DNA from: Onchidella celtica
Lineage: Eukaryota > Mollusca > Gastropoda > Systellommatophora > Onchidiidae
Assembly: GCA_963931925.1 (NCBI GenBank)
Contig: OZ007569.1
Location: forward strand, 8,605,457-8,669,456
Direction of reading: 5' to 3'
DNA: 64,000 nucleotides
Shown: positions 21,768 through 39,809 of the stretch, one piece after another
Position numbering within the stretch: position 1 is the stretch's first letter
Layout of the letters: every line of letters starts with the position of its first letter
Made by a program: the position numbers and the translations under genes
Notes under the pieces: generated by a model
What the model was told of the DNA's origin: nothing
What the model saw: only the letters and a program-made list of their open reading frames with translations
Database searches by the model: none

Positions 21768-23338
21768 AAAGATCTTAAAATAGTATAGATCTAAACTAGA
21801 TGAGCTACCGGGCATTGCCCAGAATAAACAATCATGTGGTTCCCCCCCCCCCCTCCCACTCTCTCTCTCTCATATAATAAAAGTAACAAACTACAGTCTT
21901 GCTTCAGAAGTCATGCGCACCACAACATTAAGCACCAAACTGAATGCTTGATACGGTTACTTTTTATGACATGCACGGTACTATATATTACGAAACAAAC
22001 ATGCAAAAATACAGATGTTACATAGCAATAAACATTGTTATTTTTAAAAAATACATGCTTGAAGTAAACAACTTTTAATTGTAGCCATCATCTTCCTTAT
22101 CTCAATTGCCACCTTCCTGCCAAATTTAAGGCCTGAATAGTATATAATTTGGTCAGTTAGTCATGCCAAAGGTTGCGAGTTACTGAAATATATAATAGAT
22201 GATGGCCAAACAATGAAAAAGGAAACGTAGACTACTAGAAGCCTGAGCATTTCATAATTTCTAATATAGCCCATGTTAATTTCGTATTGATAATATGCTG
22301 TTGTGCCTAAAGTTTGAAGCCTGAGTGTGATGCGGTTCCTGAGCCTCAAGTGACCAAAGTTTCGAGTTACCAAAATATATATATAGATAATACGTCGAAT
22401 ATTCATCGCCCTTTAGATATCCCAAAAGTACTGGCTAACTATAAATCTAAGATGTCGGGCCACAGATCCTAAAACAACTCCATGCCATGCAAAAATCACT
22501 TACTACCCGACTGACCCAGCACCTTGTACTCCGGGTTACACCAATACCTTACATTATGTCACAGGGCAGTAAAGAGCGGAGACCACGACACCGGCAAGTC
22601 CCGCGGGAAAGATACTCTTTTCAGAAAACAAAGTGTACTCTCAATTTCTCACAGACCATCAGTTTACACCGCGTTATCTCGCAGTAGTCACAACACAACG
22701 TGTCAATGCCCTTCGATAGACCAGGAACATTCTCCTTAGGGCAAGGAACTCCAAAAACAACTTGTTTACTTCGATATCAAAATTTCGTTGCTAGGAAAAG
22801 ACAAAACCTTTCAGGAGGAGAAAATAAACATGAAACCGCGGGAAACTGTAGCATGATATCAAAATGGTAAAAAGAAAAAAAAAAAGTCATTTCGGATCAT
22901 TTGCCTTGCAGGTTTCACATCGGTAATTCATTTCTGAATTTTAAAATTACTTGACAAGCACAGGGTGTATATTTCTTGGTTATTCACATTAGGAACTACT
23001 AAAATTCAATGAAATAAACAAAAGAAAATAAAAAATAAATAAACTCTGGGTAAAGTGACAATACGTGTGAACATCACTTTCCTTTTGACAATGGGCAAGT
23101 GCATGCACAATATCCGTGTTTCGCTGCCAGATTTCTATCCCACCTATTCCTCAGACTTCTCCCATTTTATTCTTAATTTTTAAATACAAACTTTTCTCCA
23201 CAAACTGATATATAGAATTAATGAAAGTGTACTTCGCAAGACCATAAAGGAAACACAGAAATCTCAGTACAAAATCCAATATCTTTTTACCCCATCAAAT
23301 GTTTATTGTATTATGAAACTGGTTGCTCTCTTTCAGTT
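21768..23338. other. No gene seen
   Basis: Mostly AT-rich sequence with a C run at about 21842-21853. No frame shows protein character. Confidence 0.5.
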
Positions 23339-27712
<4,374 letters not shown>

Positions 27713-27783
27713 AATAATAATCATACACTGCATTTACAAAGCATGGAATCCCTTTAACGACCAGCTTCTAAGCGCTATACAGT
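27713..27783 (-). repeat. Possible LINE/SINE 3' tail remnant
   Basis: On the minus strand the sequence reads GCGCTTAGAAGCTGG...TTTGTAAATGCA then TTATTATTTTTATTA, which resembles the GCGCTTAG...TTATTATT tail of the LINE fragment at 1486-2020. It is short, so the assignment is weak. Confidence 0.35.
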
Positions 27784-27804
27784 ATTTATTTCATACTTAT
27801 ACTG

Positions 27805-27807
<3 letters not shown>

Positions 27808-27882
<75 letters not shown>

Positions 27883-27997
27883 TCTCTCTCTCCCTCTCTT
27901 TCTCCCTATCTTTCTCTCTCTCTCTATCACATACACACATACACGTATGCACACGCACACACAAAACATTCGCACATATATACACACACACACACAT
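27808..27997. repeat. (CT)n then (AC)n-rich microsatellite
   Basis: About 120 bp of CT/CTTT repeat followed by ACAC-rich sequence to about 27997. Confidence 0.94.
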
Positions 27998-29309
27998 GCA
28001 CAAACATGAATAAAAAATAAAAATAAAAATTCATGGATATTCAGAGTGTCAAAAGCCGGTTGAAAAAACGAAACCAAAAATCCACAAAATGTTCAATTCT
28101 CTCTGGAAGACTGAGATAGAAGTTTCTCATACAGCACTTACTGCATTCCCATCCCATTGCGCGTTAATGCCCTATGCACCTCATCAACATTCGAAATGCA
28201 CACTAGGCAGTTTGCTTAATACTGTGAACACATCTCAGGAAGTCATGATTATGGTCGTGGAAAAGAAAGGATATGGGTCCAAATCTGCGATACAAAGCAA
28301 ACTCAAAAAATATTTCTCCACCAAGTCTCAAAATCTGAAAAAAAAAAGAAACTTCTGGAAGTCGACAGAAAGGCACGTGTAAAATTTCACGCAAATCGGA
28401 GCTGCATAAGCGGTACGTCCTGCTAAAAATCCCGCGTTTTTTGTGCTTTCTTGTTTTCATTATATAAGATAAGATCTGGAGAAGTCAAGTCACACTGCAG
28501 CACAGTGAGGTCTTTGCCAGTTCCCTATCACCATTCTCATCACACCATGTTTGTCTCTGTGTTGGCAGTCAACGCCCACACAGTCCCGATAATCCAGGAA
28601 GTTCCGACCGATATTAATTTCTTGTCCCAAATGAGTTGCCTGCCTTCCTTTGTCCTCGTTTTGCTACTGTAGCACTACTATTCGTCACAAGGCCATTTTC
28701 ATTCTTCTTTTTTTTTTTTTTCGGAAACGTAATTAACATCCTCTCGATGTGATGACCTTTGCTTGATTCAACAAGAATGTATTGACAACACACAGGAAAT
28801 GCGAGTTATCAAAGAAAATCTGATGATCCAGGGGCTTGTACTTTGTGACCTTTTTTTTTTTTTAATATAAAAATCTTATTCAATCTGAAGCACTGGTCAA
28901 AATATTTCTATTCAATTTTTTTTTTTAATGTAGCTGATGTTTTAACCAAAGTGTATGATTGTAAGTTTGGCAGTGCAAAGTTAGATGTGTCTTATCCATG
29001 GCTAAATCACCTGCCCACGTTGTTTTAAAAGGATTTTCTATAACAATGAAAACATCATCATGGGTGGGCGGGGGAGGGGAGGTATTTCAATATCTTTTAT
29101 ACTGGATGCTATTTTTTTTAATATACAAAGTATTTTCTTAGTGGTGCGAAGAAGGCAGTGTCTCATCTTATCGTTTGTAGTATATTTGGTACCACTTCGC
29201 TGGCGTTAAAACTGTCTTGACGTAACTCGCGGAAAGAGAGACCTTGAGCACCGAGTCAACACAGACGCCACACAGACATAATTCAACGCACAACCAGCCC
29301 TTTCTATTT
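27998..29309. other. No gene seen
   Basis: T-rich tracts near 28709, 28850 and 28918. No coding pattern. Confidence 0.5.
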
Positions 29310-29764
29310 TTATATTTGGAACACTTTTTTAATCCCATTTGGGAAAGTTGCCTTTGTGATTGTGTCAGTGCAGCCCAGTTATAACTCGGGGCAGGCACGT
29401 CGTCGCCACAGTGCAGCGCCGGTCGGAGGGTATTTTTTTTTGGGGGGGGGCGTGGCGGAGGGAGATGAGGGAGGAGGGGAAGGGAGTGGTAAGGATGAAT
29501 TTTATTTAATTTTGTCAGTTTGGCCTGCTCTTTTCGATTTCCAACTGCCAGGGTATCTTTAACGTGCGCAACGTGCACACGGGCCCTCCGAGATTTCCGT
29601 CCTTATCCGAGAAGACTAGGAGCTCGATCCTACCTCAGATAGGATCGGGGACAGGAAAATATGAGAAAAGAAGCCTAAAATTCCAACATGCCTGCACCGA
29701 CCGGGATTTGAACCCGGTACCATCGGCATGAGAGGCGAGCACCTTGCCTCTAGACCTTTGTTGC
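29310..29764 (-). mobile_element. tRNA-derived SINE, copy 3 (full length)
   Basis: On the minus strand, from about 29764: an A box in GGTCTAGAGGCAAGG, a B box GGTTCAAATCC near 29704-29714, the family body blocks (GCAGGCATGTTGGAA, GTTAAAGATACCCTGGCAG), a C-run/A-run spacer seen as a G run at about 29440, the GCGCTGCACTGTGGCGACGA block and the tail at 29310-29350. The head resembles tRNA-Glu. It is one of the two best preserved copies. Confidence 0.88.
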
Positions 29765-29934
29765 TTGTTTTAGCTCTCCACACCAACGATATACAGAGAA
29801 TTTTTTACTACTGGTCGCAGACCTCTTGGTGCTGTATTGTGCTTTTCTGTTTCCTTTTATTTTGATAGTTGTACAAACTGTTTCACTTCGTTCCTGTTGA
29901 AGTCTTTTATTGTTCGTTTTTTTTTCTTTTCACT

Positions 29935-30066
29935 TGACAAAGGCGAAAGCCGAAAATTTGTGTATTTTCTGTCTTCTCTTTAGTTTGCTTTGTACTGTTT
30001 GGGTTTTATATCTCACGCGGGGCTGTGCAACATACAACCTTTTCTTTTTGCCCAATTTTGACTTTG
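29935..30066 (+). repeat. Dispersed repeat with the CAACATACAA motif, copy 2
   Basis: GACAAAGGCGAAAGCCGAAA, then GTTTGGGTTTTATATCTCAC and GCAACATACAACCTTTTCTT. The second half is closely matched at 59085-59165, and the whole is weakly matched at 286-395. Confidence 0.55.
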
Positions 30067-33022
30067 CTTATAGCCCTGCTGCGACCCCACAGTTTTTCTG
30101 TGGTTTTTATGATATTTCGTGAACTTATCAACCAGTCCCTCTCTGCAAATACAGTAACTACTGATACCAAGATATAAAAAGCCACACCCTTTCAACTTTT
30201 TTTTGTTTCTGTTATATCCAGCTCCATAAATAATTCCACAATTTCCTACGCCATTTGATCACATGGCGGCAATATCATCAGTTTCTAAGGGCTACGATAT
30301 CAAGATGAAAACCGCGGCTCTGCCACATAATATGATACTGCTTCAGCAAACAATTCTCTTTTTACAATTGTGCTTCTGAATAAAAGGGCGGCTTAACGGC
30401 ACTTTTGTTGGAAATTGAGATAATTTTATGAGAGTGCACAGGACCTTGCAATCTTGCATTGAACCAAAGGTCCAATTCCCCGGAGATGAAACACTCTAGT
30501 GGTTTCGTGTCTTTTTTTATCTTAGCCTACTATTTTAATCAATGGCAAAATAAAGATTTAAAAAAAATCGAACCCAATTATCTCAAAAAGAATTAAATTG
30601 GAGTTAAGTCATTCTTTGATTCGTGATTCATGGGTATTTTTGCTGTCTTTATCTTGTCATTCAGCGTTCTAAAGTTTTATATAGTATCGATCTTTTTTGT
30701 GGCTAACTTAGAACAGTTGATGAATTCAGACCCTTATCTAACATAATATTCTATAAAAATTATCGTGTGGGATCGTAGCTTTCGGAAAGTACACTCTACA
30801 CTGTACCAAACGTTCTGCGGCTTCGTATATCATCGATATTGTTTTGTGACTAAATCTGAACAGTTGGTGAATTCAATCCTCGCATTATATATTCTATGAA
30901 AACCAAGAATTGAGCACTGATAAGGTTAATTTCTTAGTCAAGCTCAGTAAAGCTGCCAGTTTCTTGTAAGCATTGCTCGGGTCAGGTTTCAATTGGGAAA
31001 GGGGTAAAAGGAGCTAGAAAACGGGATGGGGAGGGGGGAAGTAGAGTGTGTGTGACATAATGTCAGTGCATCTGTTTTACACATTAACAAACGAGCTGAA
31101 TTTGATTTTTTGGCACCCCTACATTAATGGCGAAATGAATGACGCCACAAAGAAGTATTAACAGCAAGTGGCTCTTTATGATGCATGAAAAAATGACGAT
31201 AACAATGTATTTCACGCAGAATGAAATACGTAACAAAACGTTTATGCATTCCCACTCGTTAACAAAAGTTCCAGAAAGAAGCAGGCAAAAACGACAGATC
31301 TGTCTCATTACTGGATGATAATGACGCATTATCCCTGTTGTCAGTGCGTCACTGGCTCGCACAGAGCGTGGCCTTGCCTTAAAGGGGCTTCAGTCTCCAA
31401 ATTAAGAGCACATTTCCCAGACGCCTATAGATCTTCTTCTTCGTAACTGTTCAATGCCATCGGCGACTTCATGCTGATGAACCGGAAAACAACTGGAAGA
31501 TGCTAAATTAGAAATATTCGTTCTTCAATTCTCCTACCCAACGGCTCAGTCAAGAGACATGAAATCTTGTATATGCAAAGCGTTCTGGTGATTATTTACG
31601 TGGCAAGAATAGAAATAGCATGGTCAGCACAAAAAAATGAACTACGGTACTGATAGTCTTAAATAGAGTGGCCGCTGAAAGCGGACAAAGGAGATGTCAA
31701 AATCCAATTCTTTGCCGATAACGGATTATGATGAATTATATTAACGATGACACAGATAGAGTAAAATCGATATATTTCTGGGCGTCCCTAATCTCCTGCC
31801 ATTTCTTCTATGACTGGTAGATATTAAAAATAACATCTCAGCGTCCAGTATCCAGTTCGTTCTGGTTGCATTTTTTTTTCTTCAGTTTGTGTTTGGCCTG
31901 TAGCGCACTACATCAAGTATAATATGTTGCCTCGGTTCTGTGGACTAGGGGCTTAAACTAGACCTCGCACACCAGTAACACTGAAACAATCCTGACTCGC
32001 TTGTTGATTCAAAAGAAGTTCAGGTTCGAGCCAAAATCCAGGCAAAACAGACTTGTCAGTGCGCTCGCTATCTTGCAGCGAGTCAACTGGACAACGGCAT
32101 CCTCGCGCTCTTCATGTTGTCCCGAGGAGATCTCTCCAGTAAATCTGGAGAACTGTAGCGTTCAAACACGGTCTCAAGGACGATGAATACTTTTCATGTA
32201 TAAGACTGTTTTGACTTTTGTAAGTGAGCAAATTTTTCGTGGAACCAAGAACCATTTTTCTGAACAGAAAACCAAATCTTCCCGAGAAAACTAATTAAGC
32301 TTTAATGAGAGTTCTACGAATTCAATATGTTGCCGGTAAAAACCTACAGCAGTACAAAATGATATTTATTTGCTGTGTATTCGACCTCCTTACCAACCAT
32401 GCACTAAACTCGCCACTACAACCATTTTGCTGCTCACACCAGATTAAAGGCATTTGGCCAGGGCTCATTACGATCTCCCTCACTTACCACAAAGCCATCA
32501 GCCGGGGCAGAGCAAGACCGCGTCTTCACAGGCCCTGTAGAATTACATGCCAAGATAGTAACGGATGCTCTTTATCTCCAGCCCATTACACCCTCAGCCA
32601 GAAAATTGGTCGGGTACCGGTGAATATAACTGATCCCGTTCTCAGCCTCAAGTTAATTCTCCTTAGCCTTCAATCAATTGGATCTTCGGTGGTCACCTCA
32701 ATCCAGGGCTTGTCAGGCCTGGGAAACGCTTACCAGCATGCAAATACGCCCCGTCCCTCGCCCCTCCCAAGGGACGCCTCTGGATTGGATTTACAACTTC
32801 CAGTAACGTAGACTGCTATTGTCACTGTGTTTACGACCAAATTCTGGTGTATTGCCTCTTGCCGTTCAGCGATTTACTATTTGGCCCCTCACATGGCTAA
32901 ACATGGCTGTGCGACACCTCGTGACAACAACGGCTAAATAGCAAGTAAAAGTTACGTCACACATGATAGATGAACGTCATGCATCGGGTGAGAAGGCGGA
33001 GTTAAAGCTTCGCTCTAATCTA
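30067..33022. other. No gene seen (3 kb)
   Basis: A 168-codon frame at 32305-32811 (+) was read and shows no domain or family pattern. No exons with homology were recognised. Confidence 0.5.
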
Positions 33023-33030
33023 GGGCCAGC

Positions 33031-33396
33031 CACAGACTAATAAATTAACCAGACTGGATGATCCCATTGTGTGACGTCACAAAACAGCGAAAGGTCATGA
33101 ACCATCCGCCATATTAGGTTTAAGGTAGCGACCGACGCTTCAGCATAGCTACAATTTTGAATGACACCATATTGACGCGCCTACTGAACGCGGAAGTTTG
33201 GTTCCGCACCAAGAAATTAATACATTGTACAACCAATCTTGACAAATGAAAAGAAATTTCTACTGCAGATAGAACTAGAATCGGAATTTCCCGAGCGGCG
33301 GCCATGTTGGTTATACAGTCGTCGCTCGGGAAATTCCGTAAAAAACGACACAGCCCGAAGCTCGTGTTTCCAGTCTGGTTAATTTATTAGCCTGTG
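33031..33396 (-). mobile_element. hAT-type MITE family A, copy 2 (366 bp)
   Basis: Inverted relative to the copy at 9250 and similar along the whole length. The termini are CACAGACTAATAAATTAACC and its complement ending GCCTGTG. Flanks gggccagc (33023-33030) and ggaccagc (33397-33404) form an 8-bp duplication with one mismatch. The internal hairpin around the CCCGAGCGGCG core is retained at about 33284-33337. Confidence 0.9.
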
Positions 33397-33404
33397 GGAC
33401 CAGC

Positions 33405-35560
33405 CTCCTATATTTGCCAGTACCCACTTCATTAATTATATGCAGCTCGCAGCTGGGCACGACAGATCAAATTACTGTTTATGTAACTCCACCAATGCCG
33501 TAATATACATGTACATCGCATTAGGAAATCTGCCCATTGGCGGGATATATCAACAATTCGTTTAATAGCACATAGAGCCAGGTCTGAACGCATGCAGTAA
33601 ATGGGCCCTTTTTTCCTGCAATAGCAAGACAGAAACAGGTCTGTCCACAGGTAAGAGGTCTGTGGGTCCCCCCCTCACTAGTTAATGGAAACTCAAGTCT
33701 GAGTCCAAACTGACGCTCAACAGACAACTCAGTACATTACTGTAGTAAACTGCTGCTGTTGTTTTTTCAGGCGTTATTTTCTCAAACTTCTGATCTTCCA
33801 TAACAGAGTTCCACACAACTACTGCACCATTCCACTACAGACATAAATCAAAGGCGTTCAAAAAAAAGAAATCTCAAAGTTGCCTTTGATTTTTCAGCTT
33901 AGAATAAATTTTGCAAACCATTTATTGTGTTCCATTTTGTTCATTTTGCAGCCGCGACGGTAACTTATTTTCTTCTTCAATATTGCACTTTTCAAAGTGG
34001 TTGTTGACAGTTAATAGTTTTGTATTTCATTTCAATCTTCGGAAAAGTTTATTTCAAATACATAAATATGTTCACATGATTAGTATTTTAATCTATGCCA
34101 ATTTTCGGTGTCGATATTTTCAAGAAACCCAGTGGTTTCTTGCTGTTGTTGTTGTTCTTCTTCCGCTTCTTCTTCTTCTTGTTACTGTTTTATGTTTTTA
34201 TTTATTTTATTTATGCTCCCGTGGGGCCTCTTCCCTTCAGTGTTTCTAACCGTACCCGGGGAAAAAAAGTGCCCAAATATGCAAGAAATTTGGTCCAACA
34301 TCCAGTGCCCAATGAAGCCTTTTGACGTCTGGATTTAGCCTTTTTACTTTGTGTCCCAGACACGCCTTACTACCGCGTCGGGTTGATTTCGGATACATTG
34401 CTTTCTGCTAGCTTTTGCCGAGGCTCCTGATATGACGTGACAAATACAACTTTTGGTGACAAACCTTACAAATGAGTCCACGCTACATTAAAGCCATTTT
34501 GCAGACACATATGATCAAACACCGACCACCTTTGCAATCTCCAGTTATCCCTTCCTTCATAAGCGCATTGTTTTACGACAACAAAGGAAGTATGATCTGT
34601 CTAGTTTCACCCTCCCCGAGTCAATCTTTCCACCAGTTGCTCATTTTCTCCACACAACATGTGGTCAAAATGAAACCAATAATATGTTATTTTCCATCAT
34701 AATTGATATTCCAACCCCTAATTACATATGGGCTCCACTCCCCAGGGAGATTTAGCACTTTCCCATCTGTCCACTTATCACTGCTGATCAGTGTAATTCC
34801 CGGAAACCTATTGTTATCTTGCATGGATTCCTCGTGTCCTCATAACGGACCAGCACAACCAGAGGCTCAATAACTCTTGTCGGGAGCATCCAATTCTTCC
34901 GTTTCACTTCAAATTCATACATGGCGTGTGAAAAATATCCAGCATGTATGCAGATCACAAATTTTGATGGAGCAAGTTGACTGAGTTTCAAGACCCAATA
35001 CATGCGGACATTGGCCTTGCTCAACCTGACCAATATACTTGGAAGAAGATCAAATCTGGGATGATGCTGGAGAGGTATTTCATCAATTTCACCATACAAC
35101 AGCAATCGTTATTCCTATTCCATTTTGTAAATATAATTTCTGCTCCAATTCTTCACGTATTCCTCTGATGATCTGAAGGCTGGCACTGTGAATATCAATC
35201 ATCTCAACAACCAATGAACAAAATGTTACTTTGGTTCAAAACCACAGGAAAGAGCTGGTTTCAATCATTCACTCCTCTTCGCTGTTTTGAATTTGCCTAT
35301 TCCAATCGCTGCTTGAGAGGCTCAACACAGCTGTGTTAGGTTAAAAATTTCATTAGATCCAGACTATACGATTGAGATACACAGTAATATCTTGGAGTTC
35401 GATAATGGTATGAAAGATGGGTTACTTGATAACTGTGAGATCCCAATCGGTCGAGTAATTTGATGTCAATCCAGATTCAAACTGAATGGCAATCGCATTC
35501 TAAATCCACCATTACAAACTGTTAACGTCTCCCAACTATTTGAAAGGCAAATCCGAGAGA
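33405..35560. other. No gene assigned; two unexplained ORFs
   Basis: A 105-codon minus frame at 34788-35105 and an overlapping minus frame ending near 34700 (reading ...KWTDGKVLNLPGEWSPYV...) look somewhat protein-like but match no family I recognise and lack clear splice signals. They are recorded as unassigned. Confidence 0.35.
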
Positions 35561-35935
35561 GAGAGAGAGAGACAGTGAGTGTGCGTGAGAGAGAGAGAGA
35601 GAGAGTTTGAGTTTGAGTTTAACGGCGAGTCGGCACGATAACAGCCACTTTGCGCCTCTCACGGTTTTTTCGTTCTCTCTCTTGGAGCTAGTTTTCAGCC
35701 CTCAGTTGTCTATCGATAAGATCAGATAAAAGTGAAGTTAGGGATCTAACGGGAAAAGGCGAGAGAGAGAGAGAAAGACAGACAGAGACACAAAAAAAAA
35801 GAGATACAGAGGGAGAGAAGAAGAAGAGAGACAGAAGGAGGGAGAGAGAGAAGAAGAAGAAAAACAAGAAGAAGAACTAAAGAGGAAGAACGAGAGACAG
35901 AGAGAGGGGGAGGGGAAGGAGAGAGTGCGTGAGAA
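35561..35935. repeat. (GA)n purine-rich tracts
   Basis: GA repeats at 35561-35607 and 35760-35935 (with AAG and GGA variants), separated by about 150 bp of unique sequence. Confidence 0.9.
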
Positions 35936-36790
35936 GACACTATCATGCACAAAGGAACGAAAGAACATGCACTATCACTACAGCAAAAGTCAACAATCAC
36001 TTAACACTATCTTTGTGGAAATTATTTTCACTTTAAAATATCAAAGGTTTTAATTAAGTGCCGTATAAAACCAAAAATTCGCGCTGAGCACATTTTGCAG
36101 GATATAACAATCTTATCCGCTGGAATTGAAACTTGATTGTATTGGACTAGAACGAAATCAGTGCTATAAATTTTACAGGAGCAATGTCTTTGAAGAGCAG
36201 CCCTGGGGATGGAGACAGGGCATTGTCAGGAGGGTATCAGAAGGACACATCTCTGTCCACTCCTGAAGATCTCCAAACTGGCCCAACTGCTCATCTTCAC
36301 GGTCAAGGAGACGAATGAAGCATAACTGCTCACGGCGGCTTCTGCTAATCAGCAATTTACGCGGCGGGTCTTTGCCAATGCATAATACATGAACAACGGA
36401 GGCTTAGCGTGACCTTTTTACCCTAAGGGTCACCATATGCCACTTTGATACCATGTCAGTTTCCTCTCTTCAAGCTGACAGAGACACAACGATCTGTTCG
36501 GTAGTCACTGACTCTAAATGTAACTATTTTGCTGCGCCAACCTGTGGTTGGTAATGAGTAAAAGTCTAGTGGAATGACAGAATGTACAGACGACACAAAT
36601 GTTGCCTCACGAATACCATAATATATCAATTTCAGGCATGCAGCTTACTATAATATTAGGCACAGCAGAGCTAACGGTGCCACTTTGGGCTGCATGTCAT
36701 TGTCAGAGATTTGGCGCTATATTCACTATCAACATAGGCATTATATTCTGTGCTTTGGTCTTTGTTTTGGGAGAATCTCTGAACCTGCCA
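35936..36790. other. No gene assigned
   Basis: A 60-codon minus frame at 36173-36355 (REQLCFIRLLDREDEQLGQF...) is preceded on its strand by an acceptor-like gattagcag, but no partner exon or family match was found, so it is not called. Confidence 0.35.
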
Positions 36791-36838
36791 TTTGCACCTC
36801 TTTTTTTCTTCTTTCTATTTTTTTTTCTTCTTCTTTTT

Positions 36839-36911
36839 GTGGTAGCGATTTGTTGTTGTTGTGGTAGCGATTTGTTGTTTTTGTGGTAGCGATTTGTTGT
36901 TGTTGTTTTGC
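36839..36911. repeat. Tandem repeat, about 24 bp x 3 (GTT-rich)
   Basis: GTGGTAGCGATTTGTTGTT occurs three times in succession with small GTT-length differences, just 3' of a CTT-rich stretch. Confidence 0.85.
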
Positions 36912-37172
36912 ATTTTGCTCGGACAGCCGGCCTTGTTAAGCCTGTTCTTCTCGACTTTCAGCTGCAACTTTTAACGTGCTCTACGTGCGCACAGGCCCTC
37001 CGAGTTTTTCGTCCTTATTCGGGAAGACTAGGTGCTCGATCCCACCGACCATAGGATCAGGGACAGGAATTTTCCCCCGAGATATCCCACATGCCGGCGC
37101 CGACCGGGAATCGAACCCGGTAACTTCGGCATGAGAGACGAGCACCCTGCCTCTAGACCAGTGCGTCCCGAT
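36912..37172 (-). mobile_element. tRNA-derived SINE, copy 4, 3'-truncated
   Basis: On the minus strand: A box TGGTCTAGAGG, B box GGTTCGATTCC near 37108-37118, then the family body down to the GAGCAAAAT block near 36915. The tail domain is missing. The two polymerase III boxes are the best preserved of the five copies. Confidence 0.88.
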
Positions 37173-38176
37173 ACGCATAGTATGCGCCGTGCATATACTA
37201 ATTTGTTCTTTTCATCCCTCTTCAGAGGAGAGACGAACTGTGCTAAAAATGCCAATGTCCTATAGGAAAGGCAGTGCTTAATTTCCCCACGGAAGTCATT
37301 TAGTGCCAATACAATGTTGGTAAGTACACTCTTGTCCCCATGTCCGACCAGTGGTCACTACCACAGAGACTCGACAGTGAGAGACACCACTGATTGGGAA
37401 TTGTATGTATAACATGACACATTCCAATAGTATCGTAATTTCTACAGCTCATGGCTCAAGGCATGACTGATTCATGGGAAAACAATTACTGTCATGTCCA
37501 TAATTGAATAGTTTCCATTACACGCAGTTCAGGCCAACACCAATGAGCTGGAAAGAGAGAGGTTTTGTGTTGTGCTAGACACTATACTGAGACAATAAAT
37601 ACCTGTCGAGACCTTGGGATGAGACCATTTCCGCATCAAATATCATACATTTAATATCCTGTTTTTAAAAGGTGCATCCACTCTTTCGACTGAGATAAGA
37701 ATTTCAAAGCAATGCTTCATTTCCCAAGCAAAGGACAGCTACACCTTTATGTGTAAGTAAAAGGCATTCGGTGGCAGCCAAGAATGTTTCCTCACGTCAC
37801 TGTAAAAGTAACTGCATTACATCTGTGGCTTACCTTCCACTTACCTATTCATCAACTGTTTATCACTTCAACCAAACCTGCAATTGAAAATGCAAATTCA
37901 AATTACGGGGAGATGGGTCTCTGGTGCCTCGCTGGCACCGTGTGAACTCTCAGTCTTGACATATCTGTGATTAGAAAGACGAACTCAATGTGGGATGCTC
38001 AGATAGATGTGTAACATTTCCTCAATATGTGGTATCAATTCAAAATTAATAACTATCATATCTGAAACTCGTGGGAGAGCCAAAGTATAGCAGCTTCTCA
38101 GTGGAAGAAAATCGCCATTAAATAAAGTTTTCAATCTTGAAAACCCAGATCACAGTTTCAGATTGATATGTATGGT
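37173..38176. other. No gene seen
   Basis: No coding pattern or repeat recognised. Confidence 0.5.
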
Positions 38177-38405
38177 CCGAGACACAGAATTCCGAGACGG
38201 GCCATTCCTTCTTTCACTATATTATATCTACGCACAACTTACACACGTATTAACACAGTGAGTACTACTCACAGAGCTCTGCAGTACTAGTCTTTTTCGT
38301 TCAATTATGAAGGGTTGTGGTGCCAATTGTTGACATGGATGATACGCGCGCAAGTCGACGGACGGAATTTGGCAAATTGAACCGTCTCGATATCCTGTGT
38401 CTCGA
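38177..38405. mobile_element. MITE family B, copy 2 (229 bp)
   Basis: Termini CCGAGACACAGAATTCCGAG and the inverted ...CCTGTGTCTCGA. Perfect 7-bp target duplication GTATGGT at 38170-38176 and 38406-38412. Runs in the opposite internal orientation to copy 1. Confidence 0.92.
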
Positions 38406-38698
38406 GTATGGTGTTTCAGCAGAATGACAGTAACTGAAATGGCCACCCCTGAGTACTGTGCACAATTAACAAAGTCCTTTGACTTGTGATGACAAGGCAC
38501 CCACTGACCAGCTGGAGTGAGTACTGCCAACTTTTCCTCCACCAGTGTCGCGACCCAAAAAGAAAAACCATGTAAATACTAAAGAGGCCCACATCTTCCA
38601 CGCATATTCATTGAAATCAGGTTAGTCAGACTCAGAACGACTTACAGACTAGCGAATATCCAAACGTACCAATACCATAGTGTAACGTCTGAGACACA

Positions 38699-38907
38699 GC
38701 ATACCGAGAAGAATCAACCCGTCATTTTCAGTCCGTCGACTTGCGCGCGTATTATCCATGTCATCAATGCAACATTTCGCATCATACCCCTTCATAATCG
38801 AACGAAAAATAGAAGTACCACAGAGCTCTGTGAGCAGTGCTCACCGTATTTATATGCGCGCAAATCGTGAAAGAAGGAACGGTTCGTCTCATTATCCTGG
38901 GTCTCGG
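38699..38907. mobile_element. MITE family B, copy 3 (209 bp)
   Basis: Termini CTGAGACACAGCATACCGAG and the inverted ...CCTGGGTCTCGG. Flanks gtaacgt and gtaacac share 5 of 7 bases. The interior keeps the GTCCGTCGACTTGCGCG block and the GAGCTCTGTGAG palindrome. Confidence 0.87.
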
Positions 38908-39664
38908 GTAACACAAAAAGCGTTCACGTCCACCATTTTGATTTAACTGACATGTCGTCGTTACTATGGACGCTAGCTAACATTCCTTCTCTCACCTGAG
39001 TGAAGTTAGTCCACCATGTAAACACTATAGATTGTCCGCAGTTCATGGTAAACATCCGAACTTCAGATAAAACAAAATGGCTCCCCAAGCTTTGCCGAAG
39101 ACGTCCCCGATGTATCACTGGTAGGTCTTGTTATTCGTTAGTTTGTGGAGCCACAAGGACGAAATCGAAGAGTATTTTCTACAAATTATCACAATTTGCG
39201 AATGCAAACAGATGCTAACGATAGTAAACGCAACAGATCCTATGAATACGCGCGCACATACTGAGGTTAGAATGTTGGACTCACTTGTATATGGCACAGA
39301 ACATGGGAAGAGTAGCATTTCATGTTTACTCGGGCCAATATTCTACTCAATGTTCGTTTCGACGTTAATTTGGTAGCAGATTCTCCCAGGTTCAGCATGA
39401 TCGCTCTGAGACAAAATTAATCTGTATGCACAAAAAGAACATTAATTGGAATAATCTGTCCATGTAGACGGTTAAATTTGCATCTGGGATGAAGTGGGTT
39501 TGATCTCCATTGCCACAAAACTCTGGCAAAGACGCCATTAATCCTGTCTGCATGATAAATCCGAGGATAAAGGTTGCTGCTTAAGGAATATCAGGTCTCA
39601 GACATTCTTCACATGCAGGAAATAATGGATGCATGGAGTGGACGGTAAGACCTCATTAAAAGGG
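38908..39664. other. No gene seen
   Basis: Unique-looking sequence without coding pattern. Confidence 0.5.
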
Positions 39665-39742
39665 ATGGAAGATCGAAGACACACAAACAGAGAGGGAGAA
39701 GGAGGAGGAGAGAGAGAGAGGGGGGGGGGAGAGAGAGAGAGA

Positions 39743-39808
<66 letters not shown>
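39665..39808. repeat. (GA)n microsatellite
   Basis: Interrupted GA/GGA sequence followed by a pure GA run at about 39747-39808. Confidence 0.95.

Positions 39809-39809
<1 letters not shown>

Noticed and set aside
32305..32811. 168-codon plus-strand frame
   Set aside because: No domain, signal or family pattern; the length is within chance expectation for six frames of 64 kb.
37081..37172. Possible tRNA gene from intact A and B boxes
   Set aside because: The boxes are the head of a SINE. The acceptor stem does not close and the family body follows directly.
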